A stretch of 12,840 nt of DNA from Victivallales bacterium (GTDB lineage Bacteria > Verrucomicrobiota > Lentisphaeria > Victivallales > UBA1829): assembly GCA_016285335.1 (NCBI GenBank), contig JAEEQO010000070.1:1-12840 (forward strand), written 5' to 3'. Position numbers and translations under genes: made by a program. Below are positions 6,691 through 12,840 of this stretch, piece by piece. The notes under the pieces are model-generated. The model saw nothing but the letters and a program-made list of their open reading frames with translations, was not told where the DNA came from and searched no databases. Position 1 is the first letter of the stretch; every line of letters begins with the position of its first letter.

Positions 6691-7527
6691 TTAACGGAGT
6701 GTGCGGGTGCAGTTCTTTTCGATGGCGCGGACGAGATGCCCCAGCGGCGGGATCCAGCCGGGCGCGACTTCCGAATAGGCGGCCAGCAGGAGTTCGGCGG
6801 TGGCATCGCAGGAGATGAAGTCGTCGAGCGCAGGCCTGTGCTTCGCCGCTTCGGTGCAGACCGCCGCGCCGAGGGACCCCAGGTCGCGCAGGATGCTGCG
6901 TTCGGAGAGGTGCCCGGACCACGACTGAAGCCAGCCGGGATTCCAGAGGGAGAGGACGGCGCCGCGGTAGAAGAAATTGGAAAGCCTGAAGTTGCCGTGG
7001 AAGATCTTGGCGGCATGAAGCGAGGCGATGAGGCGGGAGCTGTCCTCGATGAAAAGCCCGACGCGGGCGCGGGCGTTCGGGCGGCAGAAGATGCCGGAAG
7101 CCTCCTCCGCGTCGGAAACGGCCTCCATCGCCAGGTAGGCGGCCTTGATGAGAAGCCCCTTTTTGCGGAAGCCGATCGCCATGACGGCCGGCGTGGAGAC
7201 GCCCGCGTCCGCGGCCAGGGCGGCCCATTCGGCGCGGCGGAACAGGTTGGTCGGCGAGAAGAAGTTCCGCAGGCCGAAACCGGTAGAAAAAACGCGTTTT
7301 TTGAGGTAAAGCGCCGGTGTGGAATCCGTTTCGGGGCGCAGTCCGGACCAGAACCCCGGGGCAGCGTCCGGCGTGACGTACGGATCGAAGAAGTCGTCGA
7401 TGTGAAGGATGTCGCTGTTGGAGATGGTAAACGTTTCCGGGGCCGGGAAAATGAATTTGAGTGCGCCGTTGTCCGCCTTGACGACGAGCGGCGTATTGCC
7501 GCTGGGCGTGAAGATGTGTTTGCTCAT
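6691..7527 (-). CDS. LPS-kinase-like protein (Kdo/WaaP type) lacking catalytic Asp: predicted pseudokinase
   Basis: A 278-residue protein homologous in layout to the adjacent upstream kinase. Shared landmarks are a possible ATP-site lysine at Lys76/77 (ALYLKKR), an AEWAALAADAGVSTPAVMAIG helix-C region (about 99-119), ASLHAAKIFHGNF before the catalytic loop, and a C-terminal helical tail. In the catalytic loop HGNFRLSN (177-184) the expected Asp is Asn179 and the Lys is Arg181, against HGDLKLVN in the neighbour. The metal-binding DLD-type motif is replaced by WNPGW (195-199). Both aspartates needed for phosphotransfer are therefore missing, so I predict a catalytically dead partner or scaffold, possibly regulating the first kinase. 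The residues up to about 70 before the kinase core are unassigned. Its ATG overlaps the upstream stop as ATGA (7524-7527). It is the last gene of the ftsA unit. Confidence 0.8.
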   Translation of the reverse strand: MSKHIFTPSGNTPLVVKADNGALKFIFPAPETFTISNSDILHIDDFFDPYVTPDAAPGFWSGLRPETDSTPALYLKKRVFSTGFGLRNFFSPTNLFRRAEWAALAADAGVSTPAVMAIGFRKKGLLIKAAYLAMEAVSDAEEASGIFCRPNARARVGLFIEDSSRLIASLHAAKIFHGNFRLSNFFYRGAVLSLWNPGWLQSWSGHLSERSILRDLGSLGAAVCTEAAKHRPALDDFISCDATAELLLAAYSEVAPGWIPPLGHLVRAIEKNCTRTLR

Positions 7528-8408
7528 GCTGATTTGCCTCCGTAGTCGAACCGGAGCCTGCGTCTGTTCAGCCAGCGCGTCCGCGCCGCGTCCATGATCC
7601 CGGACGGGGTCGGCCGTGCCGTCTTCGCTTCCGCCAGATAGGCGTCGAGCAGGCTGTATGTGATCCGTTTCAGGTTGAAGAAGTCGTCCGGGAACGCCGG
7701 ATTGTTTTCGGCGAAGATCAGGATGGACGACACGATGCGGCCGAGTTCGCGCACGACCAGTTCCTGCGGGACTTCGCCGGGGAAGAGCTGCGCGGAATCC
7801 AGGTCCCAGACTCCGCAGGGAGCGTCGTCGGCCGTCCGATAAAGATTGACGAGCTTCAGGTCGCCGTGGTAGACCCCGTGATCGTGGAGCGTCGCGGCGA
7901 TGCGGGCGGCCTCGCCGATCAGCGCGGGCATCCAGGCGGGCGCGCCGGGATTTTTTTCCACGTATGCCATCAGGTCGCATGCGTCCGTCACGGCCTCGGT
8001 GATCAGGTAGCCGTCGAGCAGGACGTTCGCGCGGCGTTTCTCCCCGGCGGCGAACACGCGGGGCGTCGCGATCCCGGCCTCCCGGACGCGCTCCGCGGCC
8101 AGCGCGGCACGGAAGACGCGGGCGGGCATGAAGAAATAGCGGAACGAGAACAGCAGCCCGCGGTTGCCGTTGCGCTTGACGAACACTTTTTCCCCGCCGG
8201 GAAGCGTGCAGACGGCGGCGCTGGACTCGACCGAGGTTTTCATGGGGCTTCCATCCCGCATCATGGCATCGACGCTGGCGACGTGCTCCGCCAGACAGTC
8301 CTGCAAGGGGCTTGGCGGCAGGGCGAACCGGTACGGGCCGCTGCGGGCGGTCTTCATGCCCGGCAGCGCCTCGAAATTCCTGCGGCAATGGAAATAATCG
8401 GTGCTCAT
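7524..8408 (-). CDS. LPS-kinase-like protein (Kdo/WaaP/InaA type), catalytic residues intact
   Basis: A 294-residue protein of the lipopolysaccharide-kinase fold, related to eukaryotic-type kinases; family members phosphorylate Kdo or heptose in the LPS inner core at the cytoplasmic face. Visible motifs: VFVKRNGN with putative ATP-binding Lys78, helix-C region RAALAAERVREAGIATPRVF (about 100-119), hinge LLDGYLITEAV (130-140), catalytic loop HGDLKLVN (181-188; Asp183 base, Lys185, Asn188) and the metal-binding WDLDSA (201-206, replacing DFG). All key residues are present, so activity is expected. There is no signal peptide or membrane segment. The start is fixed by an ATGA overlap with the M28 gene; the end overlaps the pseudokinase gene likewise. 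The actual acceptor is unknown; a small-molecule or protein substrate is possible. Confidence 0.85.
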   Translation of the reverse strand: MSTDYFHCRRNFEALPGMKTARSGPYRFALPPSPLQDCLAEHVASVDAMMRDGSPMKTSVESSAAVCTLPGGEKVFVKRNGNRGLLFSFRYFFMPARVFRAALAAERVREAGIATPRVFAAGEKRRANVLLDGYLITEAVTDACDLMAYVEKNPGAPAWMPALIGEAARIAATLHDHGVYHGDLKLVNLYRTADDAPCGVWDLDSAQLFPGEVPQELVVRELGRIVSSILIFAENNPAFPDDFFNLKRITYSLLDAYLAEAKTARPTPSGIMDAARTRWLNRRRLRFDYGGKSA

Positions 8409-9373
8409 TTCCGATCCAGGTCCGCAAAGCCGTTTTCCGCGAGGATCCAGACCACGCGGAACGCCACGTCCGCGGCGGTTTTGATGCTGTCCGCGGAGAT
8501 CTTGTCCATGGTGTCTTCCTTCGTGTGCCAGTAGGCGTTGTCCGGGCCGAAATTGAAGTCGATGAGGTCGAGCGCGGGGATCCCCGCCTGGAGGAACGGC
8601 ACGTGGTCGTCGATCATGTCTCTGTGCTCGCGGGTGTTAACTTTTTTCTCATGTCCAAGGTCCTTTGCCGCCTTGAGCGCCAGCGTCTCCAGCGCGGGCG
8701 TGGAGTTCCCGGCGATCTCGAAATCCAGGTCCTTGTCGCCGATCATGTCCAGCAGGATCATGGCGCGGCAGTTTTTCAGGCTGCCGTCGCGCCTGAGGCT
8801 GTCCACATAGACGCGGCTGCCGACGAGCCCGTCGGTGTCCGTGTACTGGTAAAGCGCCTCCTCGCCGTCGAAGAAGACGAAGCGGATGCCGCAGGGCAGC
8901 GGCTTCTTCTGCGCGTAATATGCAGTTTCCACCGCCATCGCCAGCAGGGCGCCGACTCCGGACGCGCCATCGTTCGCGCCCGCAAAATCCGGTGCATCGA
9001 AAAGCATCTTGGTGTCGTGGTGGGCGCCGATGACGACAAAGTCGTCCGTCGGGCCGGGGAACGCGATCTCGACGTTGCAGACGACGGGGGGAGGATCGCC
9101 CGTCATGTTGGTAACGATCCGTCGCTTGCCGCCGGCCTTTTCGAGCCATTTGATATTTTTTGCCTCTCTCAGAATCCATTCCGCGGACCTCATCGCGCCC
9201 TCGGTGCGGAAGATCTTCGGACCAAGATCGTAGTTGCCCTGCGCGTACTTCAGGGCGAGCTCGCCGTCGATCCGGGGAGAATCGATGCCTTCTGTGCAGG
9301 CGGAAAACGAGGTTGCGGTTGCGGCGGCTACGGCCGCGAAGACGGAAACGAGGCGGAAACGGGCGGATTTCAT
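8405..9373 (-). CDS. M28-family metalloenzyme, glutaminyl-peptide cyclotransferase-like, exported
   Basis: A 322-residue M28 zinc enzyme that resembles glutaminyl cyclases more than aminopeptidases; such enzymes turn N-terminal Gln into pyroglutamate. Putative metal ligands are His119 (GAHHDTK), Asp135 (GANDGASG), Glu172 with base Glu171 (FFDGEEALYQY), Asp209 (LLDMIGD) and His283 (WHTKEDT). Features pointing to the cyclase branch are FFDGEEAL followed by GLVGSR, and DDHVPFLQAGIPALDLI (Asp256-His257), as in animal glutaminyl cyclase. The N-terminus MKSARFRLVSVFAAVAAATATSFSAC has a basic start, a hydrophobic core and Cys26 in a slightly atypical lipobox (FSAC), so it is either a lipoprotein or a secreted periplasmic protein. 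It starts 6 nt after ftsZ and overlaps the next gene as ATGA. Peptidase activity cannot be excluded. Confidence 0.87.
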   Translation of the reverse strand: MKSARFRLVSVFAAVAAATATSFSACTEGIDSPRIDGELALKYAQGNYDLGPKIFRTEGAMRSAEWILREAKNIKWLEKAGGKRRIVTNMTGDPPPVVCNVEIAFPGPTDDFVVIGAHHDTKMLFDAPDFAGANDGASGVGALLAMAVETAYYAQKKPLPCGIRFVFFDGEEALYQYTDTDGLVGSRVYVDSLRRDGSLKNCRAMILLDMIGDKDLDFEIAGNSTPALETLALKAAKDLGHEKKVNTREHRDMIDDHVPFLQAGIPALDLIDFNFGPDNAYWHTKEDTMDKISADSIKTAADVAFRVVWILAENGFADLDRK

Positions 9374-9379
9374 GGGCGG

Positions 9380-10624
9380 TCAGCTCCCCTTGTCGATGCG
9401 GATGTTGCGGCGCTGGTAGGTCGGGATGTCGAGGTCTTCGTCGCGGAAACGCACGGCGGGCAGTTTTTCGAAGACGCCCTTGTCGTAGCTCTGCAACCCG
9501 AGTTCGACCTCCTCGACGTCGCCGGACGCGGCACTGAACGGCAGCGACGGTTCGTCCCCGCCGGAAAGCGGAAGGGAAGCGGCCGCGGGCCTGGACGCGC
9601 GGGGAGGCAGGGTCTGCGGCTTGGAATCCGGGGCGTACTGGAAGATGACGGCGGTCATCTGGACGGAGCCGGCGGCCTCGTCGCAGATGTTCGCGCCGGA
9701 AAGGATCTCGACGCCTTTCGGCATGGCGCCCGCGGCGAGTTCGAGCGTGCGCTTCAGCTCGCCGAGTTCCAGGTCGGGGCCGCCGGTCAGCGTCACGATG
9801 GCGGCGTCGGCGCGCTTCATGGCCTCCTGCCCGCCGAGGAACGGCGAATCCAGCATGCGCGTGAGCGCCAGGGCACAGCGGTCGAGGCCGTCGGAGTTCT
9901 CCGCGACGCCGACGCCGACGCCGCAGGACGCCCTGCGTTTGTGGAGCGCCCGCATGAACGTGGCGAAATCGGTCCCGAGGAGGTCGCGGCAGCGCAGGAC
10001 GGAGGCGATTCCGGCAACGGTCCCCGCCATTTCCTTCGCCGAGGTGGCGAACGCGGCTTCGGCGGGCGTGTCGGGGGGGAGCGTGCTGAAAAGCAGGTCG
10101 TTCGGCATGGTCAGGACCACGTCGGCGACCGGGATGATCTCCTGAAGGCAGTCTTCGGCGTTTTTCCGGCGGGAATGCGCCTCGAACGAGAACGGCGTGG
10201 TGAGCAGGAAGAGGACGGGGATGCCCGCCTCGCGGGCGACGCTGGCGAGCGTGCGGACGCCGCCGGTCGCGGTGCCGCCGCCAAGCCCGCCGGTCACGAT
10301 GATCAGCGAGAAGCCGCGGATGTGGTCCTTCAGGTTGGCGCGCTCGTGGGAGACGGCGCGTTCGCCGCGGAGGACGTCGCCGCCGCATCCGGCGCTGGAT
10401 TTCGAGTTCCAGTCCGCGGAGGCGTTGATGACCGCGTCGGCGTGCGACCCGGCGAGGGCGCCGCCGTCGGTGTCGACCGCGAGCGTGACGAGCCATTTGG
10501 CGCGGGGATCGTCGCGCAGGAAACCGAGGATGCGGATGCCGCAGCCGCCGATCCCGACGACAAGTGCTTTTCCGAGGGGAGCCCGGGAGAGGCCGGCGGA
10601 CGAGTTTGCATTGTTTTCCATCAT
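9380..10624 (-). CDS. ftsZ: Cell division protein FtsZ, divergent, with altered T7 loop
   Basis: Tubulin-like GTPase that forms the division ring; 414 residues. GTP-binding motifs: T1 GIGGCG (24-29, followed by IR where GN is usual), T2 VDTDGGAL (50-57), T3-like AGCGGD, T4 GGLGGGTATGG (112-122, signature GGGTATG for GGGTGTG), T5 PFSFEAHSRR (144-153) and T6 MPNDLL (173-178). The T7 catalytic loop reads GTDFAT (217-222), where canonical FtsZ has N-x-D-F-A-D: Asp219 is kept, but the Asn and second Asp (D212 of Escherichia coli) are Gly and Thr. A variable linker (about 332-394) precedes the FtsA-binding tail DLDIPTYQRR (397-406). It starts as ATGA overlapping ftsA, with an AAAGG about 10 nt upstream; a second ATG follows immediately. 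Identification is supported by ftsA next to it. Its GTPase rate may be low. Confidence 0.93.
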   Translation of the reverse strand: MMENNANSSAGLSRAPLGKALVVGIGGCGIRILGFLRDDPRAKWLVTLAVDTDGGALAGSHADAVINASADWNSKSSAGCGGDVLRGERAVSHERANLKDHIRGFSLIIVTGGLGGGTATGGVRTLASVAREAGIPVLFLLTTPFSFEAHSRRKNAEDCLQEIIPVADVVLTMPNDLLFSTLPPDTPAEAAFATSAKEMAGTVAGIASVLRCRDLLGTDFATFMRALHKRRASCGVGVGVAENSDGLDRCALALTRMLDSPFLGGQEAMKRADAAIVTLTGGPDLELGELKRTLELAAGAMPKGVEILSGANICDEAAGSVQMTAVIFQYAPDSKPQTLPPRASRPAAASLPLSGGDEPSLPFSAASGDVEEVELGLQSYDKGVFEKLPAVRFRDEDLDIPTYQRRNIRIDKGS

Positions 10625-11895
10625 AATTTGAACGCCTTTCCCAGGTCTTTGATCTTGTCGATGAGCTGGTCCGTGGCCTGTACGACCGTTCTCTGCAGGC
10701 CGCCGCCGGAAGGCGAATCCTCCTCAAGTACGGCGGCGTGCTTCACGAGCCCGAGGATCGCCGAATAGCACGGCATGGGGCTCCGGAACGAGGACAGCGC
10801 CCCCGTCACGTTCATTGCCTCGCCGCAGCGGACGGGGAGGCCCATGACGTTCATCATGATGGCGGGCGCGGAATCGATCAGGGAGCCGCCCCCGGTCATG
10901 ACGACGCAGTTGCGGAGATATCCGAACACGTTGGCGCGTTCCAGCTCGTTTCTGAGGATGGAGAACGTCTCCCGCTGGCGCAGGTCCATGACTTTTTCGA
11001 AGGAATCCAGCGGGATCCGGCGGATCCTGTCCGCGCCGCCCGAGGTGACCATGTATTCGACGAAGTTCTTCCCCTCGTTCCGCAGGCGGCTCAGCGTGGA
11101 TTCCCGCAGAAATTTCTGGCAGTAGTCGTACGGCAGCTCCAGCGCGACGGACAGGTCGTTCGCCACGTTGTTCACCCCGGTCGGGATCGTCCCGCTCGCG
11201 AGCACGCCGTCGCGGTAGAGCAGCACGTAGGAGCAGACGCCCGCGCCGTAGTCGAAGAGGAGCGTGCCCTGTTTCTGTTCGTCCTGCGTGAGCACGCCGT
11301 ATGCGTCGGCGAGCGGAGTGAAGATCGGGTAGCCGGACTCGAATCCGAGCTCGCGGAGAATCGCCTGGATCAGTTCGATGCGCTTTTTCTCCGCGAAAAC
11401 GACGTGAATGACGGCGGTAAGCTTTTCCGCGAGCTGGCCGATGGGGTCGAACGTGCGTTTCGTCCCGTTGAGCAGGAACGACGAGTCATAGATCTGGATG
11501 TTCACCAGGTCGGTCGAGACCGCGAGGTTTCTGGCGCTTTCGATCGCCTTCCGCACATGGGCGTCCGTGATCTTCTTGTCCTCGTTGTAGTTCAGGGCGG
11601 TCCCCTCCCCGACCATGGACCTGACGTGCATCCCGTTGATCAGGAAATAAACCAGCCGGTCGGCGCGGCTGAACCTGCCGAGCCCTTTTTCCGATTCCTC
11701 CATGACCGTTTTGAGGATGCCGAGCGCGGCGTTCTGGTCGACGATCATGCCTTTGACCACAGAGTTTTTGCTTGGGGCCGAGGCGAATGAAAGCACCTCG
11801 ATGTTCCCGTTCCGGTCCGGCCTGCCGTGAATGACACAGATCTTGTCCGTGCCGAACTCAATGCCGGTGATGATTGTTTGTCCTGACGAAGCCAT
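10621..11895 (-). CDS. ftsA: Cell division protein FtsA, divergent
   Basis: Actin-like protein that anchors FtsZ to the inner membrane; 424 residues, close to the usual length. Phosphate-1 motif GIEFGTDKICVI (11-22, against GLDIGTTK in typical FtsA); 1C domain about 84-170, including INGMHVRS and DPIGQLAEKLTAVIHVVFA; phosphate-2 motif FDYGAGVCS (214-222), where DIGGGTTD is usual; adenosine motif VVMTGGGSLI (331-340). The last 16 residues (DQLIDKIKDLGKAFKL, 409-424) form a basic amphipathic helix that fits the membrane-targeting sequence. The phosphate-2 motif keeps Asp215 and two glycines but lacks the Thr-Thr-Asp end. The ATG at 11895 has an AAGGAA 5 nt upstream. It is the first gene of the five-gene unit and has about 160 nt of AT-rich upstream DNA. 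Confidence 0.92.
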   Translation of the reverse strand: MASSGQTIITGIEFGTDKICVIHGRPDRNGNIEVLSFASAPSKNSVVKGMIVDQNAALGILKTVMEESEKGLGRFSRADRLVYFLINGMHVRSMVGEGTALNYNEDKKITDAHVRKAIESARNLAVSTDLVNIQIYDSSFLLNGTKRTFDPIGQLAEKLTAVIHVVFAEKKRIELIQAILRELGFESGYPIFTPLADAYGVLTQDEQKQGTLLFDYGAGVCSYVLLYRDGVLASGTIPTGVNNVANDLSVALELPYDYCQKFLRESTLSRLRNEGKNFVEYMVTSGGADRIRRIPLDSFEKVMDLRQRETFSILRNELERANVFGYLRNCVVMTGGGSLIDSAPAIMMNVMGLPVRCGEAMNVTGALSSFRSPMPCYSAILGLVKHAAVLEEDSPSGGGLQRTVVQATDQLIDKIKDLGKAFKL

Positions 11896-11948
11896 TTCTT
11901 TTCCTTCCGCTGCCTGTGAACCGCCTGCCTGTCGCAGTTTTCGGTGTT

Positions 11949-11977
11949 ATCATAAAACATTACCACACTTTTTAAAA
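11949..11977 (-). promoter_or_regulatory. Possible ftsA operon promoter
   Basis: TATGAT (11949-11954 on the minus strand) is a good -10 with a poor -35 (TTTTAA, 11972-11977) 17 nt upstream. An alternative TAATGT preceded by TGG lies at 11957-11962. The region 11896-12058 is much more AT-rich than its surroundings, as expected of a promoter, but the exact element is uncertain. Confidence 0.3.
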
Positions 11978-12009
11978 AAATCGAATGGTTTTGACAAAAA
12001 AACACAGGT

Positions 12010-12031
12010 TTTTTCCGTAAAAACGGAAAAA
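12010..12031 (-). terminator. Possible terminator after the HD-domain gene
   Basis: A 9-bp stem TTTTTCCGT / ACGGAAAAA with a 4-nt loop lies about 27 nt past the HD gene stop. On the minus strand a run of seven T follows after a further 7 nt. The stem is AU-rich and the T-run is displaced, so termination would be partial at best. Confidence 0.35.
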
Positions 12032-12058
12032 GAAGGCGGATGCCGCGGCGAAAACAGG

Positions 12059-12637
12059 TCAGACGACGCCGAAAAGGCGGCAGAACGCATCGAAACGGCT
12101 GAGCGTGTCCGGGCCGAATTTCTCCAGAGAACGCCGCACCCTGTCGAGCGGTTTTTCCAGCATGTCGCCGGACTTCGAGAAGAACTTGTCCGCCAGGCAG
12201 ACGAGCTTTTCCTCCGGCGTCTCCGGCAGATAGTCGCGCACGGGAAGCGGCAGCCCCTGCGCCACGACCTCATCCGCCGTGATCCCGGCCCCGGTGTGGC
12301 GTTCGCAGATGCGGGCGAACGGCTCCAGGTCGATCCCGTGCTCCTGCCCGTAGGCGCGGAGCATTTCCGCGCCGATGATCCCGTGCGCGATGTAGGGACG
12401 CGCGCCCTCGCAGAGGATGGACGGGGCATGGCATTGCAGGACGCCGACGTCGTGCAGCATGGCGCCCGCGGAAACGAGCGCGGGATCAAGCTCAAGCGGC
12501 GGGCGCGACGGGTTCGCGAGGATGGCAAGCGCCTTGTCGCGGACCTGCGTGCAGTGGCGCAGCAGAAGCCGCCGGAGAGGCGTGTCCTCCGGGTAGAAAT
12601 GCCTGAAGACGGCGTCGGGATCGATCGCGTTGCTCAT
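12059..12637 (-). CDS. Small single-domain HD-family phosphohydrolase
   Basis: A 192-residue protein with a complete HD metal site: His28 (LLRHCTQV), His62-Asp63 (AMLHDVGVL), His85 (YIAHGIIGAEML), His114 (CERHTGAGIT) and Asp150 (KLVCLADKFF). The order H...HD...H...H...D is that of HD hydrolases that bind one or two metals and cleave phosphomonoester or phosphodiester bonds in nucleotides or related molecules. The spacing resembles small HDIG-type proteins of unknown substrate; there is no partner domain, signal peptide or membrane segment. The ATG at 12637 lacks a clear Shine-Dalgarno, so the start is less certain, although the protein begins at a reasonable distance before the first His. It lies upstream of ftsA with a 163-nt gap, so co-transcription is possible but unproven. 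I cannot name the substrate. Confidence 0.85.
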   Translation of the reverse strand: MSNAIDPDAVFRHFYPEDTPLRRLLLRHCTQVRDKALAILANPSRPPLELDPALVSAGAMLHDVGVLQCHAPSILCEGARPYIAHGIIGAEMLRAYGQEHGIDLEPFARICERHTGAGITADEVVAQGLPLPVRDYLPETPEEKLVCLADKFFSKSGDMLEKPLDRVRRSLEKFGPDTLSRFDAFCRLFGVV

Positions 12638-12686
12638 GGCCGGACAGGAGCTGAGTTGCGAAACGGGAAACGGGCGGCGGACGGGA

Positions 12687-12840
12687 TCATTTCGCCGCCG
12701 GGGCCTTCGCGTCGGCCGCGCGGTCGTTGATCTCTTTCTTCAGGACGCCCACGATATGGTCCGCGAATTTCTCCGCGGCTTTATTGATGCCGTCCGCGAA
12801 CGCTTCGGCGGTGGTATCGGCGACCGGGATGCTGTAGTCT
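12687..12840 (-). CDS. C-terminal end of an unrecognised protein (partial, cut by right edge)
   Basis: The last 50 residues of a minus-strand gene are visible: they begin DYSIPVADTTAEAFADG, continue through an amphipathic helix (INKAAEKFADHIVGVLKKEIND) and end in an Ala/Lys-rich tail, AADAKAPAAK. The frame is open to the window edge and has coding-like composition. It ends 49 nt before the HD-domain gene on the same strand. I do not recognise the family. A long C-terminal helix after a short strand occurs in several small envelope lipoproteins, including LptE-like ones, but nothing here proves that. Confidence 0.6.
   Translation of the reverse strand, partial: DYSIPVADTTAEAFADGINKAAEKFADHIVGVLKKEINDRAADAKAPAAK

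Noticed and set aside
6691..8427. A single 578-codon minus-strand frame spanning both kinase-like genes
   Set aside because: Its first half is an Arg/Pro-rich out-of-frame reading of the active kinase gene. The real second gene starts at the ATGA overlap at 7527. There is no slippery site that would argue for programmed frameshifting.
8649..10727. A long minus-strand Arg-rich open frame across ftsZ and the M28 gene
   Set aside because: It is an alternative frame of two recognisable proteins, with an extreme Arg/Pro composition and no domain.
8312..10768. A long plus-strand open frame opposite the M28 gene and ftsZ
   Set aside because: Antisense shadow of well-supported genes; the protein is Gly/Arg/Val/Asp-rich with no recognisable motif.
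11991..12019. Plus-strand promoter starting with a perfect TTGACA at 11991
   Set aside because: No -10-like hexamer is found at 16-18 nt, and there is no plus-strand gene downstream; the match is a by-product of the AT-rich gap.

Overview
The window looks like a chromosomal housekeeping region of a GC-rich Gram-negative bacterium. My best guess is the PVC superphylum, near Lentisphaerota/Verrucomicrobiota. The guess rests on three things seen in the sequence: a divergent FtsA/FtsZ pair, an IF2 with a second N-terminal-like module just before the G domain ([13 protein letters not shown]...NVLANINQT), and two LPS-kinase-like (Kdo/WaaP-type) proteins that imply an LPS outer membrane. It is inference from protein character, not a phylogeny. 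No mobile element, CRISPR array, tRNA or rRNA was seen.

Layout. Positions 1-5730 (minus strand) hold a translation operon read right to left: nusA, infB, rbfA, a DHH/DHHA1 phosphoesterase (nrnA-like) and truB, the last cut by the left edge. Genes overlap or sit within 25 nt, most with clear Shine-Dalgarno sequences. rimP, often upstream of nusA, is not there. A non-coding stretch of about 500 nt (5731-6226) separates nusA from the divergent rpsT (6227-6508, plus strand). It holds the rpsT promoter, a probable nusA promoter with a long leader, and a cluster of CGGWCCG motifs. rpsT ends in a strong intrinsic terminator at 6646-6669.

Positions 6691-11895 (minus strand) hold a compact five-gene unit, in transcription order: ftsA, ftsZ, a glutaminyl-cyclase-type M28 metalloenzyme with a signal or lipoprotein leader, an LPS-kinase-like protein with intact catalytic residues, and a paralogue whose catalytic Asp residues are replaced by Asn (a predicted pseudokinase). 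Three of four junctions are 4-nt ATGA overlaps and the fourth is a 6-nt gap, so these genes are almost certainly co-transcribed and translationally coupled. Upstream are a small HD-domain phosphohydrolase (12059-12637) and the C-terminal end of an unrecognised protein (12687 to the right edge).

The most interesting part is this division-envelope unit. FtsZ keeps its C-terminal FtsA-binding tail but lacks key T7-loop residues (GTDFAT in place of NxDxxD). FtsA has an altered phosphate-2 motif. The division pair is coupled to a secreted cyclase-like enzyme and a kinase/pseudokinase pair likely to act on LPS.
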